In this document: piece by piece, positions 32,911 through 42,303 of the stretch
Position numbering within the stretch: position 1 is the first letter of the stretch
Layout of the letters: every line of letters starts with the position of its first letter
Assembly: GCA_044506565.1 (NCBI GenBank)
Contig: JBIQKN010000005.1
Span: 3,427 to 67,426 of the forward strand
Origin: Croceibacterium_A sp044506565
GTDB lineage: Bacteria; Pseudomonadota; Alphaproteobacteria; Sphingomonadales; Sphingomonadaceae
Direction: 5' to 3'
DNA length: 64,000 nucleotides
The notes under the pieces: generated by a model
Database searches by the model: none
Seen by the model: only the letters and a program-made list of their open reading frames with translations
What the model was told of the DNA's origin: nothing
Program-made: the position numbers and the translations under genes

Positions 32911-35356
32911 AGTCGGACGTGATCAGGGCGTGGATACCGTTGATGCGGATGAAGAAGTCGGCCGTGCCGTCGCCATTCGTGTCGCCTTCAACATAAGTGA
33001 AGTTGTTGACGTGGGAATAGCGTAGCTGGCCGGCCACGCCGCTGAAGGCCGCGCTGCCGATGAAGCTGAAGTTCTGGTCTCCGGCGACCGTAGTGTCGGC
33101 GTCCATCGGCCGCAGGCGGATCGTATCGACCGACTGCTCGAACTGGGTGATGCGATCTGCCGTGTTCCTCGTCGCCCCGGTGTCGCCGTCGTCGAACACG
33201 AACACGTCGCGATCGTCGCCGCCGACGAGAGTGTCGAGGCCGGCACCGCCGACGAGCCAGTCTTCGCCGCCTCTTCCGATCAGCGTGTCGTCGCCGTCGT
33301 AGCCGTACAGCCGATCGTTCCCGGCCCGGCCGTCGATCGTGTCCGAGTTGCCGTTGCCCTGGATCTGGTTGTCGAGGCCGTTGCCCGTGCCAACCGTCGC
33401 CAGTGCGCCCATCACAAGTTCCTCGACGTGGTCCGGGAGCGTGAAGTCGATGTCCGCGCGAACGCGGTCCCGTCCCTCGTTGGCGAGCTCCACGACCATG
33501 TCGCCGGCGTTGCCGACGCGATAGGTGTCGTCGCCCGGCCCGCCTCTCATGACGTCGTTGCCCTGCCCCCCGTTGAGGACGTCCGCACCGCCTTCGCCCA
33601 AGAGCCGGTCTTCGCCCGCTCCGCCGTTGAGGACGTCCGCGCCGCCTTCGCCGAAGAGTCGGTCGTCACCTGCTCCGCCGCTGACCGTGTCGATCCCGCC
33701 TCCCGCGCGAATCACGTTCGCTCCCGACGATCCGGTAAGCACGTCGTCGCCGCCACCGGTCGTCAGGTTCTCGAAGTTGACGAAAGTATCGCCGCTGGCG
33801 TCGCCGCCGCTGGCGGTCCCGGTCGCGAGCGATACCGTGTAGCTCGTGCTCCCGGTGTAGAGCAGCGTATCAATTCCGGCCCCGCCGTTGAGGCTGTCGC
33901 CTCCCGAACCGCCTTCGATCGTGTCGTTGCCCCCACGGCCGGACAAGGTGTCCGCACCTCCTCCGCCAGTCAGCACGTTTGCGCCCGACGACCCGATCAG
34001 GGTGTCGGCCCCGCCTCCTCCCGTCACATTCTCGAAGTTGACGTAAGCGTCACCTTCCGCGTCGCCGCCGCTGCCCGTGTTGGTGGTCAACGACACGGTG
34101 ACAGGAGTGAACCCCGTGAAAAGAAGCGTGTCGATGCCCGCGCCACCGTTGAGATCGTCGGCGCCCGCGCCTCCTTCGATGATGTCGTCCCCACCCCGGC
34201 CCGTGATCGTGTCGTCGCCGGCACCGCCGCGGATGAGGTTCGCGTCCGTCGAGCCCTGGAGCGTGTCGTTGCCGACGCCCGCGACGAGGTTCTCGAAATT
34301 GACGAAGCTTTCGCCGGTGTAGTTCGTCTCGCCGGTCTCGAGATTGACCACGTAGTCGAAGCTCCACGAACTGACGTCGAGCGTATCGATGCCGTCTCCG
34401 CCATCGAGGAATTCCGGCGTGCCGGACGCCGCGTGGATCACGTCGCTCCCCGCACCGCCGAAGTAGCTGCCGGACCCGCTCGAATAGATGACGTCGCGAC
34501 CGCCGTTGCCATAGACCTGGTCGTCTCCGCCACCGCCGTAGAGCACGTCGTCTCCCACGCCACCGGTGATGATGTCGGCGCCGCCTCCGCCATGGATCAG
34601 GTCGTTTCCGGCACCGCCGTCGATCGTGTCCGTAGCTCCCTGCCCGAACAGCTGGTCGTCGCCCTCACCACCGCTAATGATGTCGGATCCCATGACCGAG
34701 TTCGAGGTGGTCGAATGACCGGAGACGCTGACGTTCAGCACGAACGTCGAATTCTGGCTGAACGTCCCGGACGGTCCGTCGCCATAGGGCCGGACCCGGA
34801 TGTAGTAGAGCCCTGCCGCCGGCGCGACGTACGCTCCGTAGGGATCGCGCGAGTTGCCGAGGCTGTTGTAGGCGTAGGATCCGAGCCCTCCATCGGTGAT
34901 GAGGCTGTCGTCGAAAGTGGCGAGAATCGTTCCGGCGCCGTTGAGGATTTCGACGATCAGGTCCTCCGAAGGACCGATCGGACCGCTCTGGCCATAATCG
35001 ATATCGACCGTCAGTGTGTGGCCGGCCCCGACCGTCACCGAGAAATACTCGGCTTGGCCGATCGTCGCTTCGACGATTGCCGTCGCGTGCGGAACGAAGG
35101 TGTTGCCGATCGTCGGGTTCTCGTCGGTCGTCCATAGGGAGGACGAATCGAGCGCCAGCGCCGTGCCTATGGCGCCGTTCGTAGTATTCCGATCGGGGAT
35201 AAGGGTATTGCCCGCATCGGCCATTACCCAGTCGTCGCCGCCGTTGCCGTTGATCGTATTGGCGTTCGTAAAGGTAGATCCCTGATAGCCGATGACGAAG
35301 TCGTCGTTCTCGGTTCCGGCCATCGGCTGGCCCGTGTAGATGTAGCTGATAGCCAT
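32900..35356 (-). CDS. RTX-repeat (hemolysin-type Ca-binding) secreted protein
   Basis: An 818-residue repeat protein starting at ATG 35356 (MAISYIYTGQP) with GGGAGG 6 bases upstream. No Sec signal is present. The N-terminal 200 residues include a PPC-like beta domain (AEYFSVTVGAGHTLTVDIDY, then GLYYIRVRPYGDG). From about 220 there are many GGxGxDxLx nonapeptides forming Ca-binding beta-rolls, interleaved with two related modules (YVNFENVTGGGGADTLIGSS and FVNFENLTTGGGDDVLTGSS). An 18-residue unit (LLGEGGADVLNGGAGEDR type) is repeated in tandem. The C-terminus (HALITSDFTL) fits a type I secretion signal. No T1SS genes are nearby. No enzymatic domain was found, so a surface or matrix role is likely. 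Confidence 0.88.
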   Translation of the reverse strand: MAISYIYTGQPMAGTENDDFVIGYQGSTFTNANTINGNGGDDWVMADAGNTLIPDRNTTNGAIGTALALDSSSLWTTDENPTIGNTFVPHATAIVEATIGQAEYFSVTVGAGHTLTVDIDYGQSGPIGPSEDLIVEILNGAGTILATFDDSLITDGGLGSYAYNSLGNSRDPYGAYVAPAAGLYYIRVRPYGDGPSGTFSQNSTFVLNVSVSGHSTTSNSVMGSDIISGGEGDDQLFGQGATDTIDGGAGNDLIHGGGGADIITGGVGDDVLYGGGGDDQVYGNGGRDVIYSSGSGSYFGGAGSDVIHAASGTPEFLDGGDGIDTLDVSSWSFDYVVNLETGETNYTGESFVNFENLVAGVGNDTLQGSTDANLIRGGAGDDTITGRGGDDIIEGGAGADDLNGGAGIDTLLFTGFTPVTVSLTTNTGSGGDAEGDAYVNFENVTGGGGADTLIGSSGANVLTGGGGADTLSGRGGNDTIEGGSGGDSLNGGAGIDTLLYTGSTSYTVSLATGTASGGDASGDTFVNFENLTTGGGDDVLTGSSGANVIRAGGGIDTVSGGAGDDRLFGEGGADVLNGGAGEDRLLGEGGADVLNGGQGNDVMRGGPGDDTYRVGNAGDMVVELANEGRDRVRADIDFTLPDHVEELVMGALATVGTGNGLDNQIQGNGNSDTIDGRAGNDRLYGYDGDDTLIGRGGEDWLVGGAGLDTLVGGDDRDVFVFDDGDTGATRNTADRITQFEQSVDTIRLRPMDADTTVAGDQNFSFIGSAAFSGVAGQLRYSHVNNFTYVEGDTNGDGTADFFIRINGIHALITSDFTL

Positions 35357-35478
35357 GGCGCGCCTCCCTACGGAGTCGGGACGAAGCCCTGACACGTGGA
35401 ATTCGTGTCATACACCGAAACGCGCCGCAATGCGCCTGCCGACGGCGAAGACGTCCCGCCCGCCCTGAAAGGCGCTTC

Positions 35479-36597
35479 TCAGCTCCGCTGCGGTTGCGCC
35501 TCGGAGACCGGCGGATAGGGCATGACCAGCGTTCCGTCCGGCGCGGCGGTGAAGGTCGTCTGGGTCGGGTAGGCGAACTCGATCCCGCGTTCCCGGAAGG
35601 TCCGCACGAGGCCGAAGGCGATCTGCTCCTGCGCCGCGAAGGCCTTGTCGCCCTCGCCGGTATCGACTTCGAAGATCAGGTCGAAATCGATCGAGCTCGG
35701 GCTGAACGTGCGGAAACCCGCGCGCACGACGCGATGCCCCGCCTTCTCCACCTCGCCGCGCATCAGCGCGGGAAGCTCGGCCAACAGCTCGGGCGGCGTC
35801 TGGTAGATCACCCCGATCACGAGCTGGAAGCGAAACAGCTGCCGCCCGGTGAAGTTGGTCACTTCCTGCGCCAGCAGCTGGGTGTTGCCGATGATCCTGA
35901 GCTCGCCCGTTAGCGAGAGGATGCGGGTCGACTTGAGCCCGATCTTCTTGACGGTTCCGGTGACCGGACCCTCCTTGCCCTGGAAGGTGATCGTGTCGCC
36001 GACGCGGAACGGCTTGTCGAACAGGATCGACAGCGCCGCGAACAGGTCGGAGAAGATGCCCTGTGCCGCGAGGCCGATGGCGATGCCGCCGATCCCGAGC
36101 CCGGCGACGAGGCCGGTGACGTTGGCTCCGAGGTTGTCGAGGATGACGACGGCGGCGATCGCGAACACGGCGATCGAGACCAGCAGCTTGATGATGCTCA
36201 TCGCGCTGGCGAGGCCGCTGGCGTCGGTTTCGTGCTCGCCCGCCCGGAGCGCGATCATCCCGAGGATCAGCGCCCGCGCCCAGATCGCACCCTGCAGAGC
36301 GGCGGCCACGGTGAACAGGAAGCCGATCGTCTTGGCGACGTCCTGCGGCGGGTGCAGGTATCCCTCGACCAGCTGCAAGGCGAGCGCGAGAAGGAACCAC
36401 AACCGCGTCTTGCGCACGACGCTGGCGAAGACGCCGGCGAAAGCGTGCTGCGGCCCGAGACGGTTGCAGGCCCGCAGGATCAGGGCGCGCACGCCGTAGA
36501 GCAACGCGACGATGCCCGCGGCGAAGGCCAGCGCGAGCGCGATCTCGCTCAGGTTGTCGGTCGCCCAGGCCAGGATCGACGGACGCGGCGCGGCCAT
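35479..36597 (-). CDS. Mechanosensitive ion channel, MscS family
   Basis: A 372-residue MscS-type channel. Four hydrophobic segments precede the pore helix region VTGLVAGLGIGGIAIGLAAQG, which has the Gly/Ala-rich TM3 signature. The beta domain follows with KPFRVGDTITFQGKEGPVTGTVKKIGLKSTRI and IGNTQLLAQEVTNF. The C-terminal alpha/beta domain ends in a short polar tail. It relieves osmotic pressure at the inner membrane. A second, shorter MscS protein is encoded at 53866-54915. A 23-codon frame (36597-36668) overlaps its start. Confidence 0.92.
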   Translation of the reverse strand: MAAPRPSILAWATDNLSEIALALAFAAGIVALLYGVRALILRACNRLGPQHAFAGVFASVVRKTRLWFLLALALQLVEGYLHPPQDVAKTIGFLFTVAAALQGAIWARALILGMIALRAGEHETDASGLASAMSIIKLLVSIAVFAIAAVVILDNLGANVTGLVAGLGIGGIAIGLAAQGIFSDLFAALSILFDKPFRVGDTITFQGKEGPVTGTVKKIGLKSTRILSLTGELRIIGNTQLLAQEVTNFTGRQLFRFQLVIGVIYQTPPELLAELPALMRGEVEKAGHRVVRAGFRTFSPSSIDFDLIFEVDTGEGDKAFAAQEQIAFGLVRTFRERGIEFAYPTQTTFTAAPDGTLVMPYPPVSEAQPQRS

Positions 36598-36668
36598 CAG
36601 CCCGCCTCGCCGCCGCGCCGCGCCAGCGCGATCCTGTCGTCGAGGATGGTCGGGCCGTCGCTGGTCAC
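36597..36668 (-). CDS. Possible 23-codon leader ORF coupled to the MscS gene
   Basis: A short frame from a GTG at 36668 to a TGA overlapping the MscS ATG (ATGA at 36594-36597 region). It would encode VTSDGPTILDDRIALARRGG plus three residues. The four-base overlap suggests coupling. Shortness and lack of a strong ribosome-binding site make it doubtful. Confidence 0.25.
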   Translation of the reverse strand: MTSDGPTILDDRIALARRGGEAG

Positions 36669-36945
36669 TGTGCGCTCCGCGTTGCTCTGTCGAACGAGCC
36701 TAACGATGACTAACTCGCCAGTCACTCTCTTCGGTCACCCTCGTCTGTCGGGATTCTTGACAGCCTTAACAAGGGTTAACGGGCCGGAAACCATCGTCTG
36801 CCGCGGTTTTTCGCCGGTGCGCGAGACTGGCACGGGTCGTGCAACATAAACCGTACCCGACCAAGTTCTTCGAACGAGGCGGAGCCGACCCCTGGTCCCC
36901 CCCAAGTCTCCCGGCTCCGCCTCCCCGAAGCTCCCGACAGCCACG
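36669..36945. other. Intergenic region upstream of the MscS gene, no gene seen
   Basis: The stretch contains less GC-rich segments (near 36690-36790) that may hold the promoter for the minus-strand MscS gene. No convincing open frame or structural RNA was recognised. Confidence 0.5.
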
Positions 36946-36969
36946 AAAAGGGGGAGCCCGAGGCTCCCC
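36946..36969 (-). terminator. Rho-independent terminator of the third TonB receptor gene
   Basis: Perfect 8-bp arms GGGGAGCC / GGCTCCCC with a 3-base loop, followed on the minus strand by TTTT. It lies 24 bases past the stop codon of the minus-strand TonB receptor. Confidence 0.88.
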
Positions 36970-36992
36970 TCTCGCCGTCATCCGCCTTCGCG

Positions 36993-39686
36993 TCAGAAGC
37001 GGAAGCGGACGGTCCCGCCGTAGGTCCGCGGATCGTTCGGATAACCCGAGATGCCGCGCGGTTGTGCCGGAGTGTCGAAGATCGTCCCGAGCTCGCGGTT
37101 GTCGAGCAGGTTGCGGGCCCACAGCATGAAGCTCAGGCCGCTGTCGAGATCGTAGGAGATCGACGCGCTGAGATCCTCGACCTCGCGCGTGAATGGCGCG
37201 GCCGCTGCCAGCGCCGGGCCCGCATCGGCGATCGTGCCGTCGGGGTTGCGCACGAGGAAGTTGGGCAGGCCCTCGACCAGCTGGTGCTCGTCCTGCCACA
37301 GGAACGAGGCGCGCGGCACCACCCGGCCGTTGCCGACCTCGAACTCGTATTGCGCGCCGATCACGACCGACCACTCGGGAATGCCCGCCGGGCGCGTGCC
37401 CGAAAGGTTGCCGACCGCCGAGATCTGGAAGTCGTCGTAGACCGGATCGAGATAGGTGATCCCGAGATTGAGCGTCAGGGCGTCGGCGATCGTCGCCTGG
37501 CCCTCGAACTCGACACCGAAGGTGCTCTGCTTGCCGGCGTTGAGCAGCACGAAGCCCGACCCGGTGAAGATGTTGGACTGGAAGCCCTCGATCTCCTGGT
37601 CGAACACCGCGAGATTGGCCGAGACGTTGCCCCAGTTGGCCTTGATCCCGCCCTCGATGACCCGCGATTCCTCGGGTCCGGCGAAGCGGCTGCCGACCGA
37701 AAGATTGTTGACCCCGAGTCCGCCGCCGATCAGCGCCGCGCGGTCGGCCGCCGTCGGCCGGCTGTCGCGCGACAGGTTGATCGAGCTCGCCTTGTAGCCG
37801 GTCGCGTAGCTCAGGTAGACGTTGATCACGTCGCTGAGGTCGTAGGCCAGCCGGATCGTGTAGCTGAAGTTGTCGTCGTTGACCTTGTTGCCCTCGACCG
37901 CGTTGGGCACGTTGACGAACGGCGGCATGAACTGCAGCGCGCGCAACGGCGCCAGCGGGTTGGCCGCCGGATTGTTGGCATTGGCCCCGGCATAGGCGGT
38001 CGCCCCCGCCTGGATCGCGGCGAACGCGGCCGGGTTGGCGCCGGCGAAGGCGGCAATCTCCGCGGGCGTCGCCGGTCGGCCGAGGCCCGCCGCCGTGCCG
38101 ACGCCCTGTGCCAGCGCGCCGCCGAACAGCAGCTGGCCGCGGAACCCGGCGTATTGCGGCGCGTCGAGGTCGATCGACGAGAACACATCGCTCGAGACGG
38201 CATTGGTGACGTAGGTCTTGCTGTCGTCGGTGTAGTTCCCGCCGAGAGTCAGCACGAGGCCGTCGGCCAGCTCGAAGTCGACCTGCCCGAACAGCGAGAA
38301 CGCTTCGGACTCGAGCCTGTACTCCTCGTTGAAGCCCTGTCCGGAAGCGAGGAACTGCCCGGCGTAGTTGACCCCGTCGGCCGCGCCGAACACCGCTTCG
38401 AGCGTCGGCAGGCTCAACGCCCCGCCGGACAGCTGCTGGACGAGGATGTCGGCATAAGTGCGGAACTGGCTCGCGTAGATCAGCTGGTTCAGCTGGTCGA
38501 TGTCCTCGCTGATGTAGAACGCCCCGAGCAGCAGGTCGACGCGGTCGCCGATCTCGCCGGTCAGCCGCAGCTCCTGGGTGAAGGTGCCGATATCGAGGTC
38601 CTGGAAGTTCGGATAGATCAGGTCGGCGCTGGTGAAATCGGAATCCTGCACCGTGACCGCGTCGGTCTTGCGATAGGCGGTGATCGAGGTCAGCGTGAAG
38701 GCGTCGCTGACGTCGAGGTCGAACTGGGCGGAGACGCCGTAGTTCTCGATATCGTTGGTCGAGTTGAAATTGTTGTAGACGACATTGTCGAATCTGTCGG
38801 CCGGCGCGTTCACCTGCCCGCCGAGGGCAAAGACAACCGGGGTGGCGATGCCGTTCTGGAGGTTGACCACCGCGCAGCAGTTCTCGTCGATCTTGTCGTA
38901 ATCGGCGATCACCCGCGCCCGGAAGCTGCCGCCGTCGTCGAACAGCAGCTGTCCGCGGACAAATCCGCGGTCGCGCTCGTTGGTGCGGTCGCCGGTGCCG
39001 GCGTCGCGGAAGAGCCCGTCGCGCGTGTTATAGCCGGCCGCGAGGCTGGCTGCGAAGCTGTCGGACAGCGGGCCGGTGACGTGGCCCTTGAGGATGATCT
39101 GGTCGTAGTTGCCGTAGGTCGCTTCGACCATCCCGCCGAGCTCGAACTGCGGCTCCTGCGTGGTGATCGAGATCACGCCCGCCGAGGCGTTCTTGCCGAA
39201 CAGCGTCGACTGCGGCCCGCGCAGCACTTCGATCCGCTCGACGTCGGGCAGGTCGGTGATCTGCGCCGCGGTGCGCGAGCGGTAGACGTTGTCGACGAAC
39301 ACGCCGACCGACGGCTCGATACCGGCGTTGTTGGCGCCGTTGCCGAAGCCGCGGATGAAGAAGTTGGTGTTGGCGCTGCTCTGCCGCTGGCCGACGCTGA
39401 GCGAGGGCACCACGGTCTGCAGATCGCGCAGGTCGCGGATCTGGGCGCGCTCGAGCGTCTCCGACGTCGTCACGCTGACGGCGACCGGGGTGTCCTGGAG
39501 TGTCTTCTCGCGCTTGGTCGCGGTGACGAGAATGAGGTTGCCCGAGCCGGACTCGTCCTCGGCGGCCGTCTCGGCCGGCGTGTCCTGGGCAGTAGCGATC
39601 CGGGGAGTGCAGAGCGCCGTGGCGGCCGACCCGCACAGCAACAGCCCGCGCACGAAACCGGCCTTGCCGGCGCCGACATTCCGCAT
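36993..39686 (-). CDS. TonB-dependent receptor
   Basis: An 897-residue outer-membrane receptor. The start is set at ATG 39686 (MRNVGAGKAGF), because GGAG sits 9 bases before it. An ATG at 39701 is also in frame but its ribosome-binding site abuts it. The signal peptide ends near ATAQD. The plug contains LILVTATKREKTLQDTPVAV, IRGFGNGANN, VGVFVDNVYRSR and VEVLRGPQSTLFGKNASAGVIS. The barrel ends in GGTVRFRF. The type is common in sphingomonads and the substrate is unknown. It stands alone, with a terminator downstream and a divergent glycosyltransferase upstream. Confidence 0.92.
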   Translation of the reverse strand: MRNVGAGKAGFVRGLLLCGSAATALCTPRIATAQDTPAETAAEDESGSGNLILVTATKREKTLQDTPVAVSVTTSETLERAQIRDLRDLQTVVPSLSVGQRQSSANTNFFIRGFGNGANNAGIEPSVGVFVDNVYRSRTAAQITDLPDVERIEVLRGPQSTLFGKNASAGVISITTQEPQFELGGMVEATYGNYDQIILKGHVTGPLSDSFAASLAAGYNTRDGLFRDAGTGDRTNERDRGFVRGQLLFDDGGSFRARVIADYDKIDENCCAVVNLQNGIATPVVFALGGQVNAPADRFDNVVYNNFNSTNDIENYGVSAQFDLDVSDAFTLTSITAYRKTDAVTVQDSDFTSADLIYPNFQDLDIGTFTQELRLTGEIGDRVDLLLGAFYISEDIDQLNQLIYASQFRTYADILVQQLSGGALSLPTLEAVFGAADGVNYAGQFLASGQGFNEEYRLESEAFSLFGQVDFELADGLVLTLGGNYTDDSKTYVTNAVSSDVFSSIDLDAPQYAGFRGQLLFGGALAQGVGTAAGLGRPATPAEIAAFAGANPAAFAAIQAGATAYAGANANNPAANPLAPLRALQFMPPFVNVPNAVEGNKVNDDNFSYTIRLAYDLSDVINVYLSYATGYKASSINLSRDSRPTAADRAALIGGGLGVNNLSVGSRFAGPEESRVIEGGIKANWGNVSANLAVFDQEIEGFQSNIFTGSGFVLLNAGKQSTFGVEFEGQATIADALTLNLGITYLDPVYDDFQISAVGNLSGTRPAGIPEWSVVIGAQYEFEVGNGRVVPRASFLWQDEHQLVEGLPNFLVRNPDGTIADAGPALAAAAPFTREVEDLSASISYDLDSGLSFMLWARNLLDNRELGTIFDTPAQPRGISGYPNDPRTYGGTVRFRF

Positions 39687-39913
39687 GTTGGTAGTCTCCA
39701 TCTCCCAGGCCCGGTGAGCCGTTTGACCCTCCCGGCAGCTCCTGCGCCCCGGCAGGTGATAAACTTCGGTCGCTAATGAAACAATCGGCTGTGGATAAGC
39801 CCGAACGCGGCAGCCGCGGCTGTTGCCAACCTGCCACGGTGCCCCTCGGCACTATCGACGGCGCGAGAAGGCGCCCCCTCGCCTTCGCGGCGCGCATCGC
39901 ATAAGGGTCCGCG

Positions 39914-41131
39914 ATGGACATCGCCGATCTGCGCGTCGCCCTGTTCAGCGGCAACTACAACTACGTCCGCGACGGCGCCAACCAGGCCCTCAACCGGCTG
40001 GTCGATTACCTGCTGCGCCAAGGCGCACGAGTCCGCGTCTATGCGCCGATGGTGGAACGGGCGGCGTTTCCGCCGACGGGGGACCTCGTCGGCATCCCGG
40101 CGGTGCCGATCCCGACGCGCAGCGAGTACCGCTTCCCGCTCGGGCTTTCGCGCGAAAACCGGGCGGACCTCGAGCGGTTCGCACCCGACGTGCTGCATGT
40201 CTCCTCGCCCGATGTGACCGCCCATTCGGCCCTCAGGTGGGCCGAAGCGCGCGGCCTGCCGGTGCTGGCTTCGGTCCACACGCGGTTCGAGACCTACCCG
40301 CGCTACTATGGCTTCGCCTTCGCCGAACCCTGGCTGATCAACCTGATGCGGCGGTTCTACAACCGCTGCGACGCGCTGGTTGCGCCGTCGGACAGCATGG
40401 CGGAAGTGCTCCGCGCCCAGGGGATGAACGGCGATATCGGCATCTGGTCGCGCGGCGTCGACCGCACGATCTTCGACCCCGCCGCTCGCGACCTCGAATG
40501 GCGGCGCGCGCAGGGGATCGGCGACGACGAGGTCGCGATCGGCTTTCTCGGGCGCCTGGTCATGGAAAAGGGCCTCGACGTCTTTTCCGACACGATCGCC
40601 GCGCTGCACGCGCGGGGCGTGCCGCACAAGGTGCTCGTCGTCGGCGAGGGCCCGGCACACGGCTGGTTCGCCGAGCGCGTGCCCGACGCGGTCTTCACCG
40701 GTATCCTGACCGGGGCCGATCTCGGCCGCGCGGTGGCGAGCATGGACGTCCTGCTCAATCCGTCGATTACCGAGACGTTCGGCAACGTCACCCTCGAGGC
40801 GATGGCCTCGGGCGTGCCGGTGGTCGCGGCGCGCGCGACGGGCAGCACGAGCCTCGTCGCCGACGGCGAGACCGGACGGCTGGTCGAGCCCGGCGAGGTG
40901 ACGAGTTTCGCCGAGGCAATCGCCGCCTACGTCGCCGACCCCGGCTTGAGGCGCGCTCACGGTGCCGCCGGCGAAGTGCGCAGCCGGGCCTACGCGTGGG
41001 ATGCCATCAACCGCACGGTGGCCGAGAAGTACCTGAGCCTCGTCGAGGCCCGGCAGCGGCGTCCTATCGCAGCACCCCCGCGGCCGTCTGTCGCCGCGCG
41101 TAGTACCATTGCGCCACGATCAGGACCATGA
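39914..41131 (+). CDS. Glycosyltransferase family 4
   Basis: A 405-residue GT-B fold glycosyltransferase. The N-terminal acceptor half starts DLRVALFSGNYNYVRDGANQ. The C-terminal donor half has IGFLGRLVMEKGLDVF and the EX7E motif in ITETFGNVTLEAMASGVPVV. The family transfers mannose or glucose to lipids and polysaccharides; a phosphatidylinositol mannosyltransferase or GDP-mannose-dependent enzyme is the closest type. The last 23 codons, rich in Pro and Arg, overlap a convergent gene by 68 bases. The true C-terminus is therefore slightly unusual. It is divergent from the TonB receptor. Confidence 0.88.
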   Translation: MDIADLRVALFSGNYNYVRDGANQALNRLVDYLLRQGARVRVYAPMVERAAFPPTGDLVGIPAVPIPTRSEYRFPLGLSRENRADLERFAPDVLHVSSPDVTAHSALRWAEARGLPVLASVHTRFETYPRYYGFAFAEPWLINLMRRFYNRCDALVAPSDSMAEVLRAQGMNGDIGIWSRGVDRTIFDPAARDLEWRRAQGIGDDEVAIGFLGRLVMEKGLDVFSDTIAALHARGVPHKVLVVGEGPAHGWFAERVPDAVFTGILTGADLGRAVASMDVLLNPSITETFGNVTLEAMASGVPVVAARATGSTSLVADGETGRLVEPGEVTSFAEAIAAYVADPGLRRAHGAAGEVRSRAYAWDAINRTVAEKYLSLVEARQRRPIAAPPRPSVAARSTIAPRSGP

Positions 41132-41534
41132 TCACCACCGGCATGATCACCGGCAGCCCGCTCTGCAGCGTCTCAGGCTTGTCCGCGCTGAGCTGGTAAG
41201 CAAAGCTGACCACAGACCCAACGAGGGAGATCAGGAACGCCGTCGCGGCATGCCGCGAACGCAGCAGCAGCAGGATCGCCCCGAGGACGGAGAACCAGAC
41301 GCCGACCGCCCAGGCAGCCTCGACCCAGACCGGGAACGAGTCCATCCAGGCGATCTCCTCCGCTCCGAAGCCGACACTCTCGAGATAGGCCGGGTCGCGT
41401 AGCTGGCTCATCGTGTAATCATAGCCGCCGAAGGCGTTCCACAGCAGCGACAGGATGCCGACCACCCAAAGGTGCACCGGCGTCGCAACGGCCTCGACGG
41501 ATTCAGCGTGTTCGACTGTTGGATCGGTTGCCAT
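41064..41534 (-). CDS. Small integral membrane protein, unknown function
   Basis: A 156-residue protein with four hydrophobic segments (VHLWVVGILSLLWNAFGGYDY, AAWAVGVWFSVLGAILLLL, AATAFLISLVGSVVSFAY and VIMPVVIMVLIVAQW). The loop after the first segment, MSQLRDPAYLESVGFGAEEIAW, is conserved in many sphingomonad hypothetical proteins of this size. A GAGAGGGA ribosome-binding site precedes the ATG. It lies 79 bases downstream of the PadR regulator on the same strand and may be its target. The 3' end overlaps the convergent glycosyltransferase gene. Confidence 0.75.
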   Translation of the reverse strand: MATDPTVEHAESVEAVATPVHLWVVGILSLLWNAFGGYDYTMSQLRDPAYLESVGFGAEEIAWMDSFPVWVEAAWAVGVWFSVLGAILLLLRSRHAATAFLISLVGSVVSFAYQLSADKPETLQSGLPVIMPVVIMVLIVAQWYYARRQTAAGVLR

Positions 41535-41612
41535 CGAAAGTCCCTCTCCCCAAGGGCGCGACCCCGAAGGGTCATATCACACCAGCGGGGAGAGGGACAT
41601 CCCGGCCGCCCG

Positions 41613-42287
41613 TCAGGGCAGCCGTTCGACTTTCTGCGCCGCCTCGTCGAGAATCTCGGCGATGCGGTGAGCGAGCCCCTCCTCCTCGCTGCCCTGCGCC
41701 ATGCGCTGGGCGACCGCGGTGAAGAGGCTGACCGAAGCGCGTTCGATCGACGGCGCCCGATGCCGGTCGGCGTGCTCACCGAGGCCGGTCAGCCGCGCCA
41801 TCGCCTCGCCGGCCTCAGCGTCCGAAGCCTCGAGCTCGGCGGTGCCGGCCTCGGTGATACCGAACTTGCGGCGCTGGTCGTCGCTGTCCTGCTCGGCGAT
41901 CAGCCCCTCGTCGGCGAGCATCGCAAGCGCGGGATAGACCACGCCGGGGCTCGGCGAATAGTGGCCCGACGAGAGCTCTTCCATCGCCTTGATCAGGTCG
42001 TAACCGTGCCGCGGCTGTTCCGAGATCAGCTTGAGCAGCAGCAGCCGCAGCTCGGCGCGGCCGAACTGGCGCTCGCGGCCGCGCCCGCCGCGCCAGCGCG
42101 GCTTCGGCCCTCCGGGACCGAAGGGTCCGCCCGGACCGAACGGCCCGCTCGGGCCGAAAGGTCCGCCGGGTCCGAACGGACCGTCCGGTCCGAACGGTCC
42201 ATGCCGACCGCCCCAGCCGCCGGCCCACGACCGCGCGGCCTTTTTCCACGCCCTCCGGGCGCCGTGATCGTTACATTCGAAGTGCAT
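41613..42287 (-). CDS. PadR-family regulator with GPFGP-repeat N-terminus
   Basis: A 224-residue PadR regulator. ATG 42287 (MHFECNDHGARR) is chosen because AAGGAGA lies 8 bases upstream. Residues about 30-60 consist of collagen-like GPFGPxG repeats, a low-complexity linker. The winged helix follows: RAELRLLLLKLISEQPRHGYDLIKAMEE, then SPSPGVVYPALAMLADEGLI. The C-terminal helices resemble YqjI-like members, whose N-terminus binds metals. Here the early Cys and two His (CNDHGARR, GRHG) could do so. A GATAT-N8-ATATC palindrome 17 bases upstream suggests self-repression. It is divergent from rarA. Confidence 0.87.
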   Translation of the reverse strand: MHFECNDHGARRAWKKAARSWAGGWGGRHGPFGPDGPFGPGGPFGPSGPFGPGGPFGPGGPKPRWRGGRGRERQFGRAELRLLLLKLISEQPRHGYDLIKAMEELSSGHYSPSPGVVYPALAMLADEGLIAEQDSDDQRRKFGITEAGTAELEASDAEAGEAMARLTGLGEHADRHRAPSIERASVSLFTAVAQRMAQGSEEEGLAHRIAEILDEAAQKVERLP

Positions 42288-42303
42288 GCCGTAAGTCTCC
42301 TTG

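Noticed and set aside
33428..35137. Plus-strand open frame opposite the RTX gene, rich in Val and Arg
   Set aside because: Its periodicity is only the reflection of the RTX nonapeptide repeats on the other strand.
32900..35356. The tandem DNA repeats in the RTX gene as a CRISPR array
   Set aside because: The units are coding, in frame and contiguous, without unique spacers.
37062..39776. A 904-codon plus-strand open frame opposite the third TonB receptor
   Set aside because: It is the antisense of a real receptor and its composition is typical of shadow frames in GC-rich DNA.
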